A stretch of DNA of 64,000 nt from an uncultured Clostridium sp. (GCA_900547475.1 URGW01000018.1:1-64000), one strand, 5' to 3'. Shown: positions 41,682 to 51,746, counted from the stretch's first letter. Made by a program: numbers and translations. The notes: generated from the sequence alone by a model not told the origin.

Positions 41682-41723
41682 GAAATATAGCTACTGAATA
41701 GTTTTTCAGTAGCTATATTTCTT
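41680..41723. terminator. Bidirectional terminator between gerW and scpB
   Basis: A perfect 19-bp stem AAGAAATATAGCTACTGAA (41680-41698) and its reverse complement (41705-41723), with a 6-base loop. The gerW and scpB stops (41681, 41722) are converging into it, so it ends both transcripts. Confidence 0.9.
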
Positions 41724-42420
41724 ATACTTCTTTATCTAATGCAACTTCTGTATCTTCTATATAATTTTCATTGTTTTCATCTTTCATTTCATCATTAATC
41801 TCTTCAGAATTCATATCTTTAAGTGCTTGATTTAGAACATCCATAGAACTTTTAGCCTCTTCATCACTGTATAAATCAAGTGATGGTAATTCCTTTAATG
41901 TTTCTAATCCAAATTGTCTTAAAAATTCATCTGTGGTTCCATAAAGTATAGGCCTCCCAGGAACTTCTAGTCTTCCTATATCCTTTATAAGTCCCTTTTC
42001 AACAAGCTTTTGAATAGCCGATTCTGACTTAACACCTCTTATTTCATCTATATCAATACGTGTAATTGGTTGCTTATATGCTATAATTGCTAAGCTTTCT
42101 ATAGATGCTTGTGAAAGTGAATGTCTTTTATTCTTCTTTAATAACTTTTGAATATAATCTGAATTTTCACTTTTAGTAACTAGTTGATAAGCTCCATCTA
42201 TACTTATTAATCTAATTCCTCTATTTTCATCTTCATATTCACTCATCATTTCTTTTATTATTTCTTCAACAACCTTATCTTTAATCTCTAAATTATTACT
42301 TAACTCCCTTAATGATAAAGGTTCCCCACTCACAAATAGCATTGATTCTATAGCTGATTTTATATTAGCCTTTCTAGATAGCTCTTTAAATTCATACTGC
42401 TTAACATCAATGTTACTCAC
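41722..42420 (-). CDS. scpB: Segregation and condensation protein B, 232 aa
   Basis: ScpB pattern: SAIESMLFVSGEPLSLRELS, ASIESLAIIAYKQPITRIDI, ESAIQKLVEKGLIKDIGRLE and VPGRPILYGTTDEFLRQFG. It bridges the SMC-ScpA ring to compact the chromosome. A long in-frame extension to 42474 has no ribosome site; GTG at 42420 follows AGGAGG by 7 bases. It overlaps the scpA stop by 8 bases, as usual in scpAB operons. Confidence 0.93.
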   Translation of the reverse strand: MSNIDVKQYEFKELSRKANIKSAIESMLFVSGEPLSLRELSNNLEIKDKVVEEIIKEMMSEYEDENRGIRLISIDGAYQLVTKSENSDYIQKLLKKNKRHSLSQASIESLAIIAYKQPITRIDIDEIRGVKSESAIQKLVEKGLIKDIGRLEVPGRPILYGTTDEFLRQFGLETLKELPSLDLYSDEEAKSSMDVLNQALKDMNSEEINDEMKDENNENYIEDTEVALDKEV

Positions 42421-43165
42421 TATCTCTCCTCCTCTTGATAAGTATATTTCCGAAACTCTCATCTTGATAAACATTAATAGTTCTAATTTTTATAAGCTCA
42501 AGTAACGCTAAGAATGTAACTACAGTTTCAAGTTTACAAGAACTTTCTTTCATTAAGTCCTCAAATTCAATTACTTTATTTGAATTAACTCTCTCTAAAA
42601 GCTCGTTCATTTTATCTTCAACCTTATACTTATCTACGTATATTTTCTTTTGTACTACATTAAATTTATTTTGTTTTTCTCTATAGTTTTCTAATATTTT
42701 ATTATAAATATTATATAAATCTAACAATGTTATATTTTTAAATATGTCAACATTATTAACTGGTTCACTTTTAACTTCCTCAATTATTTCCGGCTTCTTA
42801 CTATAAACATCACCTTGATTTATATATCGCTCTTTAAAGAATTCAGATACTGATTTTATCCTCTTATACTCAATTAATTTTTCCATTAATCTCTTTTCAA
42901 TATCTTCTTCATTTTCTTCCTCTTCTACTTTTATCTTAGGAAGAAGATTTTTTGATTTTATTTCTATTAATGTAGCTGCAACAACAATAAATTCTGATGT
43001 TATCTCAAGATCCATAACTTTTCTTGTATTAAGATACTCTAAATATTGATTTGTAACTTTATATATTTCTACATTATATATATCCATCTTATTCTTCTTT
43101 ATAAGATGTAATAATAAATCAAAAGGTCCTTCAAAATCTGCCACTTTAATCTTTGGCAATTCCAT
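42413..43165 (-). CDS. scpA: Segregation and condensation protein A, 250 aa
   Basis: ScpA pattern: FEGPFDLLLHLIKKNKMDIY, TSEFIVVAATLIEIKSKNLL and the C-terminal winged helix LETVVTFLALLELIKIRTIN. The kleisin that connects the SMC heads. Start ATG after the 89-bp gap to the next operon. Confidence 0.93.
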   Translation of the reverse strand: MELPKIKVADFEGPFDLLLHLIKKNKMDIYNVEIYKVTNQYLEYLNTRKVMDLEITSEFIVVAATLIEIKSKNLLPKIKVEEEENEEDIEKRLMEKLIEYKRIKSVSEFFKERYINQGDVYSKKPEIIEEVKSEPVNNVDIFKNITLLDLYNIYNKILENYREKQNKFNVVQKKIYVDKYKVEDKMNELLERVNSNKVIEFEDLMKESSCKLETVVTFLALLELIKIRTINVYQDESFGNILIKRRRDSE

Positions 43166-43254
43166 TAATTCATCCCGCCTTTGTGTTTTTATTATGCTAC
43201 TTTTAAGGGTTTCATAACTTATATAATAACAATTTTCTTTTAAAAGAACAAGCC

Positions 43255-43929
43255 TTAAAGATGCTCATGAAAATATATATCTTTAGGTTCATCTTGTAGT
43301 GTGTAATCTTCTACTAAAACATAAAAACCACTATCAAAACATATTTTACCATAAATATTAATCCATTGCCCTTCTTCTAAATTAGATTCTATACCCTTTA
43401 CTTTTATTTGTATTTTTTCCTTATCAGCTTGACAGCATTTTATCATTTGCCTAGTTACAATTATAAAATCTGAATTATTTTCATCTTTATCAATATATCC
43501 TAAAAATAATATATTTTTCCCTTCATATTCATTCCTATGCTCTTCAATTTTATTTAATATATCATAATTTTCACTATTTATAATTATTGCATCAGTATGA
43601 TTTTTAAGTAATAAATTTTCATTTATATCCTCATTTGCTTTTAATAATGGGAAAAGATATAATAATATTACTCCAATACACAATGTGAATGTTAAAGGAA
43701 TAAATTTATTTGTAGTTTCTACTCTCCTTTTTATTGTAAAAATTCTACCAAATTGAAACATAGCAAAAACACTTAATATTATTATGCTTAAATAAAAATA
43801 AATAATCATATCACTACTTACAAAGTTAGTTATATTTCCACTTCTTATTAAAAATACTATAGATAAATCTAATAATATTAATATAATAAACCATATTAAC
43901 TCATCAATATTAAATTTCTTCATATACAC
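43255..43929 (-). CDS. DUF1980/TIGR03943 membrane subunit (YcgQ-like), 224 aa
   Basis: N-terminal pair and third helix (about residues 12-30, 37-60, 70-92) precede a C-terminal soluble domain with a KNILFLGYIDKDENNSDFII and RQMIKCCQADKEKIQIKVKG region, the YcgQ/TIGR03943 pattern. In Bacillus the ycgQR pair belongs to zinc-limitation genes. Here it is the last of a four-gene operon with the permease and CobW-like GTPases. Confidence 0.8.
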   Translation of the reverse strand: MYMKKFNIDELIWFIILILLDLSIVFLIRSGNITNFVSSDMIIYFYLSIIILSVFAMFQFGRIFTIKRRVETTNKFIPLTFTLCIGVILLYLFPLLKANEDINENLLLKNHTDAIIINSENYDILNKIEEHRNEYEGKNILFLGYIDKDENNSDFIIVTRQMIKCCQADKEKIQIKVKGIESNLEEGQWINIYGKICFDSGFYVLVEDYTLQDEPKDIYFHEHL

Positions 43930-43981
43930 CTCTTATATTAGTCAAAATCTAAAAAAACTTATTCCTCCAATATTTTTGAAA

Positions 43982-44890
43982 TTATACTACTGCTAGGCAT
44001 ATTCCAAATACAACTATACAAATTATTAAAAATGATTGTAATACAAACCTCTTTTTAAAAAAACCAAAAGATAATATTAAATTCTTTAAATCCATCATTG
44101 GACCTAATATTAAAAATGCTATTACTCCAGCCACCCCAAAGTTGTCCATAAATCCTTTTGCAACAAATGCATCTGCTTCTGAACATAAAGATAATAAAAA
44201 TCCTAATAGCATCATTATTCCTATTCCAACTATCTTTCCTGATGTCATATTATTAATTAAACTATCTTGAAGAAATACTACAAAAATACTTGAAAGAAGT
44301 GCACCAAAAATAAAATAAACACTAATATTTAAAAACTCATTAGATGCATTTAAAATTAAATTTTTTATTTTACCTTTTAATGAAATATAATAATTATTAC
44401 TAAAAGTACAACAATCACAGTAAAGAGTAACTTCTTCACTTTTTAAAACTTCTATATTTTTCTTTTTATCATAGATAAATCCAACAATAATTCCAACTAT
44501 TAAAGCTCCTATTACTCCACCTATTGTTCTATATATAACAATATTAATATCATTAGGAAATGCATAATATGTAGACATAATTACAACAGGATTAACTATA
44601 GGAACTGCTAACATAAATGTTATACCAACTCCTATAGGTAATCCTTTTTTTATTAAACTTCTTGTAATTGGAACTATTGCACATTCACATACTGGAAAAA
44701 GTATTCCCGATATAGCCGCTATAAAATATGCTATGATACTATTTTTAGGAATTATTTTTTTTATTAATTCATCTGATACGTAAATTTGAATTAAAGCTGA
44801 TAATACTGCTCCTATTAATAGAAACGGTAATGCTTCAACGATAATCCCCAAGTAACTCCACATCCATGATTCAAATTTACTTATACTCAC
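43982..44890 (-). CDS. DUF318/YcgR-type permease, 302 aa
   Basis: About eight membrane helices with the family signatures PVCECAIVPITRSLIKKGLP (about residues 60-80) and LCSEADAFVAKGF (about 233-245). A cysteine-rich cytoplasmic loop EEVTLYCDCCTFSNNYY (about 155-170) could bind metal. Members of DUF318 are predicted metal or organometal transporters. Linked to CobW genes in this operon. Confidence 0.8.
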   Translation of the reverse strand: MSISKFESWMWSYLGIIVEALPFLLIGAVLSALIQIYVSDELIKKIIPKNSIIAYFIAAISGILFPVCECAIVPITRSLIKKGLPIGVGITFMLAVPIVNPVVIMSTYYAFPNDINIVIYRTIGGVIGALIVGIIVGFIYDKKKNIEVLKSEEVTLYCDCCTFSNNYYISLKGKIKNLILNASNEFLNISVYFIFGALLSSIFVVFLQDSLINNMTSGKIVGIGIMMLLGFLLSLCSEADAFVAKGFMDNFGVAGVIAFLILGPMMDLKNLILSFGFFKKRFVLQSFLIICIVVFGICLAVV

Positions 44891-44906
44891 TTTCTCACCC
44901 GCTATC

Positions 44907-45542
44907 TTACTTTCTCATATAATCTATTAATTTTACTCTAATATTTCTCACTAATTTCTCTTCTAGCAACTTACTATTTTCTAAGGCTAAATTAAAATTA
45001 TTATTACTTTCTGCCTTTATTATTTGTGCCTTATGATTCAAACCCTCTAATAATTTAATACCTTTTTCTACTTCTAAACTTTTTTTTACATTATAATTAT
45101 TAATTACAATTACATCGCTATTTTGTATAAATGGTAGTAATATTTCTCCCATATTCATAACATAGAACTCAATATTTCTTCCATCACAAATAAAATAAAT
45201 AGTATCAAGCCTTATCACTTTACCTGTCTCATTATCAAATATGCACTTATATAAACTCTCTAAGGTATCTGTTCCGTTATATTCTATAATTATTCTATGA
45301 GGTTCATATTTTTTTACTATTTCATAAATTTCATTATTAAGTCCTAAACTATTATCCATAAAACTAATATGATTTACACTTTGTCCATTTTCATTAAACT
45401 CATTTATTTGAGTATTTCCACTTTCACAAGTAACAACAACTATTTTTTCTTTATCTGCAATAGTTTTATTTATTAAAGAATTAATAAAGGCTGACTTACC
45501 AGCCCCTAAAAATCCAGTAACTACCTCTATGCCAACCTTCAT
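44907..45542 (-). CDS. CobW-like P-loop GTPase lacking the CxCC motif, 211 aa
   Basis: The Walker A is EVVTGFLGAGKSAFINSLIN, similar to CobW/YciC proteins, but the chelating CxCC loop is missing: after IVVVTCESGNTQINEFNENG only one Cys remains. The C-terminal domain is short. It may be a helper GTPase for the larger CobW protein encoded directly upstream, or a degenerate copy. Confidence 0.8.
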   Translation of the reverse strand: MKVGIEVVTGFLGAGKSAFINSLINKTIADKEKIVVVTCESGNTQINEFNENGQSVNHISFMDNSLGLNNEIYEIVKKYEPHRIIIEYNGTDTLESLYKCIFDNETGKVIRLDTIYFICDGRNIEFYVMNMGEILLPFIQNSDVIVINNYNVKKSLEVEKGIKLLEGLNHKAQIIKAESNNNFNLALENSKLLEEKLVRNIRVKLIDYMRK

Positions 45543-45581
45543 CTCTCTACCTTCTTAACTAATTAAAATTTAAAACATAAC

Positions 45582-46532
45582 TTACAAGAAAAACTTCTTA
45601 ATTTTCTCTTTATTTAAATTGGTTCCAATAAATGAAATAACAGTTTCTCCTCTATATACTATCTTTTGCATATTTATTTCAGATAAGGTGTAATCAAATT
45701 GTTCCTTACCATTTTTAGTACTAACAATCCCTTTTGCTCTAATTATTTCACCAAATTCAAAACTATTTTTTATAAAATTAAACTTACTTAATAACTCTTC
45801 TCTAGATACATCCCTATCTATTTTTAAAGCAAAACTTTCAAATAAGTTTTCTTCACCTTTTTCCTTTTTAATATTTCTATGATTAAGATTACTCTTTCTA
45901 AAATTAGCCTTTTCTTTTACATTACTTCTATCATTAAAGAAAAATACCCTTGGAATTAACTCCTCTGATTTTGTATTATCCCATTGTTTTCCCATTATTA
46001 TTGCCTTGGAATTTAATTTATTTATTTCAACTTGCAATCTTCGCACTTCTTCATTACTAATATTTTGAGTTCTACTTAAAATTATAATATCTGCATTTTT
46101 TATTTGGTTAATAAAAAAACTCTTAAAGTTAGTTAAGTATAAATCAAACTTTTCTGCATCTACTACAGTTATAGCTTTCTCTACTTCTGCTATACCCTTC
46201 AATTCTTTTTCAGTAAATACCCTTTTTATGTCACTTAATTTAGCAACCCCTGTTGGCTCAACTAATAGCCTATCTACATTGCAATTTTCCACAACATCTA
46301 GTATTGATTCTTTAAAATCTCCAGTAACTTGACAACAAATACATCCTGCATTTATCTCTTTTACTAAAGTATTTGTTCTTTTTAAAACTTCACCATCAAT
46401 ACTTACTTCTCCAAATTCATTTTCAATTATAGCAATTTTCTCTTTATAATAATCCTCTTCTATAAGCTTTTTAATTAGTTGTGTTTTTCCTGCTCCAAGA
46501 AATCCAGAAAAAATCTCTACTTTAACACTCAT
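45582..46532 (-). CDS. CobW/YciC family metal chaperone GTPase, 316 aa
   Basis: Walker A at EIFSGFLGAGKTQLIKKLIE, the metal site NAGCICCQV (about residues 62-70) and the VEPTG switch block. The C-terminal domain (about 215-316) is CobW_C-like, without the His-rich stretch of some members. It probably inserts or hands over zinc during limitation. First gene of the operon with permease and DUF1980; no clear Zur box was seen in the 46533-46690 leader. Confidence 0.88.
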   Translation of the reverse strand: MSVKVEIFSGFLGAGKTQLIKKLIEEDYYKEKIAIIENEFGEVSIDGEVLKRTNTLVKEINAGCICCQVTGDFKESILDVVENCNVDRLLVEPTGVAKLSDIKRVFTEKELKGIAEVEKAITVVDAEKFDLYLTNFKSFFINQIKNADIIILSRTQNISNEEVRRLQVEINKLNSKAIIMGKQWDNTKSEELIPRVFFFNDRSNVKEKANFRKSNLNHRNIKKEKGEENLFESFALKIDRDVSREELLSKFNFIKNSFEFGEIIRAKGIVSTKNGKEQFDYTLSEINMQKIVYRGETVISFIGTNLNKEKIKKFFL

Positions 46533-46690
46533 AACTCATTGCTTTCCCTTATTATTGTTCTCAAAAAATTCTATGATTTATATTTAATATTTATGCAAAG
46601 TTTATTTCTTAAGAAAGATTGAATATTAAATCTATCTTATACATATAATAATATTGTAAACGTATTACTAATCAGTGAACGTTATACAAC

Positions 46691-46722
46691 AAAAAGGAGC
46701 TGCTATTTAGCAACTCCTTTTT
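46691..46722 (-). terminator. Terminator downstream of mgsA
   Basis: AAAAAGGAGCTGCT/AGCAACTCCTTTTT stem (one mismatch), four-base loop, T-run on both sides; follows the mgsA stop at 46741. Confidence 0.8.
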
Positions 46723-46740
46723 AATTGTATTTTATTATTC

Positions 46741-47106
46741 TTATTTGTGTAAAGCATCTAAAACTAATTGAGCTGTAGAAACATTTGTTGCAAGTGGTAC
46801 TGCATATACATCACATAATCTTAGTAATGCATTAATATCTGGTTCATGTGGCTGTGATGTTAATGGATCTCTTAAGAATATAACTAAATCTAACTTTTGC
46901 TCTGAAACTAATGCTCCTATTTGTTGATCTCCACCAAGTGGACCACTTTTTAATCTATGAATCTCTAAATTAGTGTTTTCCATTATTCTTAGACCAGTAG
47001 TTCCTGTTGCATAAAGTTCTAATTTAGATAACCTTTCCTTATTTACTTTTGCAAAATTAACCATTTCATCTTTTTTCTTATCATGTGCAATTAATGCTAC
47101 TCTCAT
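46741..47106 (-). CDS. mgsA: Methylglyoxal synthase, 121 aa
   Basis: Family motifs: [16 protein letters not shown] (His), [36 protein letters not shown] (Asp) and [31 protein letters not shown]. It converts dihydroxyacetone phosphate to methylglyoxal with release of phosphate, a bypass of lower glycolysis under sugar-phosphate stress. Length is normal for the family. Confidence 0.95.
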   Translation of the reverse strand: MRVALIAHDKKKDEMVNFAKVNKERLSKLELYATGTTGLRIMENTNLEIHRLKSGPLGGDQQIGALVSEQKLDLVIFLRDPLTSQPHEPDINALLRLCDVYAVPLATNVSTAQLVLDALHK

Positions 47107-47161
47107 TTGTACTCTCTCCCTCTTTTTCTAAACTTTATATAAATTTTAATTTATAACATAA

Positions 47162-47773
47162 CTATTTTTTTGAAACATATATATTATCTTTTATATAGAA
47201 TCTCCATAAGAAATCTTTTGCCTCTTCAGCATAATCTATTCCTATTCTCTTGCTTGCAACAATTTCAAAATCTTCATTATTATTATCAGTAATATATACG
47301 GCTCCCTTTTCATAAAGCTTTACTGCATTTAAATCCTTATTTAATAAATAAGCTAAACATAACTTTGATGGACCATTAGTTAAATTTTTTGATTGAGCTT
47401 TTGTAAGTTCATCATATTTTTTATTATACCTTATATTTGAAATATAATCTAGTTCATTAATTGGTTCAATAGCTCGAATTAAAACAGCTTCAGCTACATC
47501 TTTTTTATTAGTAACAACATTAAAGCAATGATATAATCCATATATAAAATAAATATATGAGACTCCTGGATCTTCATATAAAATTTCTGTACGCTTAGTT
47601 CTGCGTCCATTATAAGCGTGGCAAGCTTTATCTATTGATCCTATATACGCTTCAGTTTCAACAATCTTACCTTTTAAAATTTTTCCATCAACTTCTCTAA
47701 CTAGTATTTTCCCAAGTAAATCTTGTGCAACATCTAGGGCACTTCTATTATAAAAATCTTTAATTATAATCAT
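47162..47773 (-). CDS. DNA-3-methyladenine glycosylase (Mpg/AAG family), 203 aa
   Basis: The AAG fold is shown by [54 protein letters not shown] and [20 protein letters not shown]. The Glu in ETEAY is the catalytic residue that activates water. It removes alkylated purines from DNA. Free-standing gene, 55 bp from mgsA. Confidence 0.92.
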   Translation of the reverse strand: MIIIKDFYNRSALDVAQDLLGKILVREVDGKILKGKIVETEAYIGSIDKACHAYNGRRTKRTEILYEDPGVSYIYFIYGLYHCFNVVTNKKDVAEAVLIRAIEPINELDYISNIRYNKKYDELTKAQSKNLTNGPSKLCLAYLLNKDLNAVKLYEKGAVYITDNNNEDFEIVASKRIGIDYAEEAKDFLWRFYIKDNIYVSKK

Positions 47774-47845
47774 TTGTGTATCTCCTAAATTTTAATAGTT
47801 ATTATAATTAATATTATTTCTTATACTAACTATTAAAATACTTCC

Positions 47846-48889
47846 TTATTTAACCTTCGCACCACATTCACCACAGAACTTTGCATCACTTTTAATTGCT
47901 GCACCACATTCACTACAGAATTTATTTTTCTTTTCTGTACTTTCTATAGTTACAATCTTTGTTCCACAGTTACTACAGAATTTTGCTCCTTCACTTAAAC
48001 TTTCACCACAAATTTTGCAAGTATTATTATTTACTGATGAACTTGATGCCATATCTTTCTTCATTTCATTCATCATTTGAATCCCCATTTGCATTCCCAT
48101 ACCAGCTTGAGCCATATTAGCCATACTACTATTAGGATTTTTCTCCATAGCTTCAGTCATGGCCACATTTTGATAATGACTAATATTACCAACCATTCCA
48201 TAGGCAGCATTTTTATTAATCATATTTTGTACTGAATCAGGATAGCTAAAGTTTTCAATATTTAAAGTTGTTACAGTTAGACCTATTTTTATCATTTCCA
48301 TATCTAAATCTGTTTTTATACCTCTTGCTATTTCAAAGGAATTTGATTGTAAATTAAACATATCCTTTCCTTCTTTAACAATCCACTTCATTAAAAGCTG
48401 ATCAACAACAGCTAAAGCTCTTTGTTTTACATCATCTACAGTAAATTGATTTTTAATTCCTGCAATTTTATCAATTAAAGTCATATAATCACTTATTTTA
48501 ACATTAAATGAACCAAAAGCTCTTATTGGCATTCCTCCTGGCATTCCTGGAGCTTGAATATTAATTGGACTTTTAGTTCCCCATTTTACTAAAAACTCTT
48601 TAGTATTTATAAATAAAACTTCAGCCTTAAGCCCTGATTTAAAACCAAACTTAAATCCCTTTAATGTTGATAAAAATGGAATTATTTCTGTTTCAATTTC
48701 ATAATTACCTTCTTCAGTAAAAATCCCTTCAACTTTTCCATTGTACAGAAATATAGCATCTTGACCAGGTCTTATAATTAATCTACTATTCTTTTTTATT
48801 TCGCTATTTTTCCATTTCCAAAAAACAACGTCATTTCTTGTTTCATTCCATTCAATTACATCTAAAAATTGGTTACTAAATAAACCCAT
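47846..48889 (-). CDS. SPFH-domain/virion-core-like protein with two C-terminal zinc ribbons (YdjI-like), 347 aa
   Basis: N-terminal SPFH-type region (about residues 25-205: SRLIIRPGQDAIFLYNGKVE, GMPIRAFGSFNVKISDYMTL, DDVKQRALAVVDQLLMKWIV), a Met-rich helical linker (about 245-285) and two zinc ribbons CKICG...CSNCG and CSECG...CGECG (about 294-345). The YdjF-H-I type operon of Bacillus couples PspA with such a protein. It lies 37 bp after the PspA gene in the same operon, so it probably works at the membrane under envelope stress. Confidence 0.85.
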   Translation of the reverse strand: MGLFSNQFLDVIEWNETRNDVVFWKWKNSEIKKNSRLIIRPGQDAIFLYNGKVEGIFTEEGNYEIETEIIPFLSTLKGFKFGFKSGLKAEVLFINTKEFLVKWGTKSPINIQAPGMPGGMPIRAFGSFNVKISDYMTLIDKIAGIKNQFTVDDVKQRALAVVDQLLMKWIVKEGKDMFNLQSNSFEIARGIKTDLDMEMIKIGLTVTTLNIENFSYPDSVQNMINKNAAYGMVGNISHYQNVAMTEAMEKNPNSSMANMAQAGMGMQMGIQMMNEMKKDMASSSSVNNNTCKICGESLSEGAKFCSNCGTKIVTIESTEKKNKFCSECGAAIKSDAKFCGECGAKVK

Positions 48890-48926
48890 TTCTTATTCCT
48901 CCTGCTATTTATACTAGCATTGTTTT

Positions 48927-49640
48927 TTATTGTTTGCTTTCCTTTAATTTAGCTAATTCATCCTCAATTACACTACTAGAACTTTTCAAAGCTACTAATT
49001 CATCTTCTGCTGAAGAATTTTTAGTATCATATTTACTTATTAAATCATCTATGCTATCTGTTGGTTTAGTATTTAATTCAGCCATTGCATTAGCTTCATC
49101 CAACATTCTATTAGCCTTTTCTTCCATTCTACTAAAAGAATATATACTTGAATCAGAATTATTAATTGAAGAACTCATTTTATTTACTCTTTCTTGCATT
49201 TTTGCTGTTGCCATTTTTGCTTTAATGGTACTTCTTCTTTCATTAAGCTCTTCTATTTGCATATTTAATTTATTATACATTTCTTTCATCTTTTCAGAGT
49301 TAGCTTTTGCTACTTCATATTTAGTATTAAGATTTGTTAATTTCTCTGTTAATGATACTTTTTTAGATAAGAATTGTCTTGCATCATCGTCATTTCCTGC
49401 TTCTACAGCTCTTTTTGCATAATCTAACATCTTATTTACATCATTTTGACATTCATCAACTTCTCTTTTTGCCCTAGTTTCCTCTGCCATAATAGATGCA
49501 GTTTCTACTTTAACTTTATTTAAATCATCATTTAAATTCCTCATTACTTGATCTATCATTTTTACTGGGTCTTCAGCCTTATCTAATAAAGCATTAATAT
49601 TAGATGACATTATGTCAGTGAATCTTTTTAATATTGACAT
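48927..49640 (-). CDS. PspA/IM30 family membrane-remodelling protein, 237 aa
   Basis: Helical throughout: SILKRFTDIMSSNINALLDK, AEDPVKMIDQVMRNLNDDLN and the long central coiled coil (about residues 25-190). It is an ESCRT-III-like protein that protects or repairs the membrane. In-frame start at 49661 would add 7 residues; the ATG at 49640 follows GGAGG by 7 bases. Operon with the SPFH/zinc-ribbon gene. Confidence 0.93.
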   Translation of the reverse strand: MSILKRFTDIMSSNINALLDKAEDPVKMIDQVMRNLNDDLNKVKVETASIMAEETRAKREVDECQNDVNKMLDYAKRAVEAGNDDDARQFLSKKVSLTEKLTNLNTKYEVAKANSEKMKEMYNKLNMQIEELNERRSTIKAKMATAKMQERVNKMSSSINNSDSSIYSFSRMEEKANRMLDEANAMAELNTKPTDSIDDLISKYDTKNSSAEDELVALKSSSSVIEDELAKLKESKQ

Positions 49641-49772
49641 ACATATTCCTCCTAAATTCATTTCCCTTATTTATATAACTATATTTTACTATTATTTAAT
49701 TTAAAACAAAATTCATTATTATATATAATTTAAAACTATTTTTAATAGAAAAATAAGCTATTTTTATAACTC

Positions 49773-50405
49773 TTATAATATTGATCCATATAATTTATCT
49801 TCTTTGGTATATACAGTAATAGTAAATGTTCCTAATGGTCTAAAATTTCCATTAGTAGCGGATAAGTATCCTCTAAACTCTAATGTTACTTGATCTTCCA
49901 ACTTTTCTTGTAAAATTACTTTATCTATTTTAAAGTAAACTGGATCATTTTCACCTATTCCAAATTGCTCACCTAAAAATTGTACATTTTCCATAATACT
50001 TTCTTTTTCTTCACCTGAAATTAGTTCAACTTCATCACTTGTACTATCCCAATCACTTACAATAAAATCATATACACCTTGATTTTTAGCTAAATATTCT
50101 GTTAATAAATTCAATCCAAAATCTACTTCTTTATATTCACCTTCAACATATGGAATGTCTCCATAATCATGATATATTAAATCTCCATTATTTAGCATAT
50201 TTATATCTTTACTAGATTCGTATATTTTCCCAAGTGCAGTAAATTGTGTATAAACCTTAGGTTCTTCCACTTCCTTTTCATTTTCTACAACTTCATTATT
50301 TATATTATCATTACTATTTACATTACTGTTATTATTACTTGAACAACCAGTTAATAATCCCAGCATAATAATGGCACATATTATCTTTTTTTTCAAAACA
50401 CTCAC
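49773..50405 (-). CDS. Lipoprotein of unknown function, 210 aa
   Basis: The signal sequence KKKIICAIIMLGLLTGCSSN has a lipobox LLTGC (Cys at residue 21), followed by an Asn/Ser/Glu-rich linker (about 22-50) and a beta-rich domain of about 150 residues. It is a surface lipoprotein; I cannot name a family. The gene is single. Confidence 0.75.
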   Translation of the reverse strand: MSVLKKKIICAIIMLGLLTGCSSNNNSNVNSNDNINNEVVENEKEVEEPKVYTQFTALGKIYESSKDINMLNNGDLIYHDYGDIPYVEGEYKEVDFGLNLLTEYLAKNQGVYDFIVSDWDSTSDEVELISGEEKESIMENVQFLGEQFGIGENDPVYFKIDKVILQEKLEDQVTLEFRGYLSATNGNFRPLGTFTITVYTKEDKLYGSIL

Positions 50406-50433
50406 CTTCCCATATTTACATTTTAATATAAAA

Positions 50434-50472
50434 AAAGAGATTAATCCATTATATAAATGTTTTAATCTCTTT
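50434..50472 (-). terminator. Rho-independent terminator of the dacF gene
   Basis: AAAGAGATTAA/TTAATCTCTTT stem of 11 bp with a 17-base loop and T-rich minus-strand tail. Confidence 0.8.
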
Positions 50473-50489
50473 AAATATATTAATTTTCT

Positions 50490-51704
50490 TTAAACACCTT
50501 TTTTAAATAAATTTTTCATATTATCCTTTAAGTTATCTATGAATCCGCCTTTTTCAACGTCTCTATCACAATATAAATCAACTTCTCCAACTTTTTGATC
50601 CCCTAGATATACTTCACATTTTCCTACAACTTCACCTTCTGTGTAGCTATCTTTCATTTCATCTAATACTATTTTGTTTATTGGTTCTCCATCGCTACCC
50701 TTTAAAGTAACAATGACTAAATCATCCTTTGCTTTTGCTATAAAGAATCTATCATTACTCTTACCTAAATAAACAGTTTCTACCTCATCATCTTTATTAA
50801 ATAATTTCTTTCCTTCATATTTAGAGAATCCATAATTCATAAGCATACTTGCATCACGGTTTCTAACTTTATATGTTGGAGCTCCCATTATTACTGCAAG
50901 CATTCTAACATTATTTCTAACTGCTGTAGCACTTATACAATATTTAGCTTCTTGTGTAAATCCTGTTTTTAATCCATCACAGCCATCAAAGAAACGAACT
51001 AATTTATTATGATTTACTAATTCTATTGGGCTTTTTCTTCCTTCAGATATAGTGTCCATATATGTACCACTATATTTTAATATAGTAGGATGCTTTAATA
51101 ATTCTAATGACATTATAGAAATATCTCTTGCAGTTGTTACATGCCCTTCTTCTGGCAAACCGTTACAGTTTTTAAAAGTTGTATTTGTCATACCTAATTC
51201 TTTAGCACGTTCATTCATAGCCTTTACAAATTCCTCTGTTGAACCTGCTAAAAATTCTGCCATAGCAACAGCAGCATCATTTCCTGATGCAATAGCTATA
51301 CCTTTTAGTATTTCTTCTACTGTTCTAACTTCTCCTACATCAAGAAGCATAGTGCTTCCACCCATTTTCTTTGCATTTTCACTACAAATAATTTTGTCAT
51401 CCAAACTTATTTTTCCACTATCTACAGCTTCCATTGCAAGTAACATTGTCATTATCTTTGTAACAGATGCTGGCGCAAATTTTTCGTCTGGATTCTTTTC
51501 GTACAATACTGCTCCACTTATAGGCTCAATAAGTAATGCAGATTTTGCATCTACATTCATTCCCTCTTCTAAACATGCAGTATAAATATCATTTGGATAT
51601 TCCTCCTCTGAAGCTTCCTTAACTGCAGCAATTGGAACAACTGTATTTAAACATAATAAACATAAAAGAATAATAGAGATTTTGTTAAATATTTTCTTTT
51701 TCAT
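50490..51704 (-). CDS. dacF: D-alanyl-D-alanine carboxypeptidase DacF, 404 aa
   Basis: Signal peptide (about residues 1-27), then SVTK in PASVTKIMTMLLAMEA, SGN in ASGNDAAVAMAE and KTG in GLKTGFTQEAKYC. The C-terminal PBP5-like domain (about 300-395) follows with an amphipathic anchor helix (FIDNLKDNMKNLFKK). Located downstream of pdp and deoB, as dacF is in Bacillus near spoIIA. Probably acts in spore peptidoglycan. Confidence 0.9.
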   Translation of the reverse strand: MKKKIFNKISIILLCLLCLNTVVPIAAVKEASEEEYPNDIYTACLEEGMNVDAKSALLIEPISGAVLYEKNPDEKFAPASVTKIMTMLLAMEAVDSGKISLDDKIICSENAKKMGGSTMLLDVGEVRTVEEILKGIAIASGNDAAVAMAEFLAGSTEEFVKAMNERAKELGMTNTTFKNCNGLPEEGHVTTARDISIMSLELLKHPTILKYSGTYMDTISEGRKSPIELVNHNKLVRFFDGCDGLKTGFTQEAKYCISATAVRNNVRMLAVIMGAPTYKVRNRDASMLMNYGFSKYEGKKLFNKDDEVETVYLGKSNDRFFIAKAKDDLVIVTLKGSDGEPINKIVLDEMKDSYTEGEVVGKCEVYLGDQKVGEVDLYCDRDVEKGGFIDNLKDNMKNLFKKGV

Positions 51705-51746
51705 TTGTTCTCCTCCTTTTAAGCTTATTATTTCCTAAAAAAATAA

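Noticed and set aside
46533..46690. Zur-type operator in front of the CobW operon
   Set aside because: AACGT and ACGTT stretches occur at about 46659 and 46678, but they do not match TCGTAAT-like Zur boxes.
48934..49422. 162-codon plus-strand ORF, hydrophobic
   Set aside because: Antisense to the PspA gene; its hydrophobicity is the usual mirror of a charged helical protein.
51052..51585. 177-codon plus-strand ORF
   Set aside because: Antisense to dacF, whose SxxK, SxN and KTG motifs are intact.
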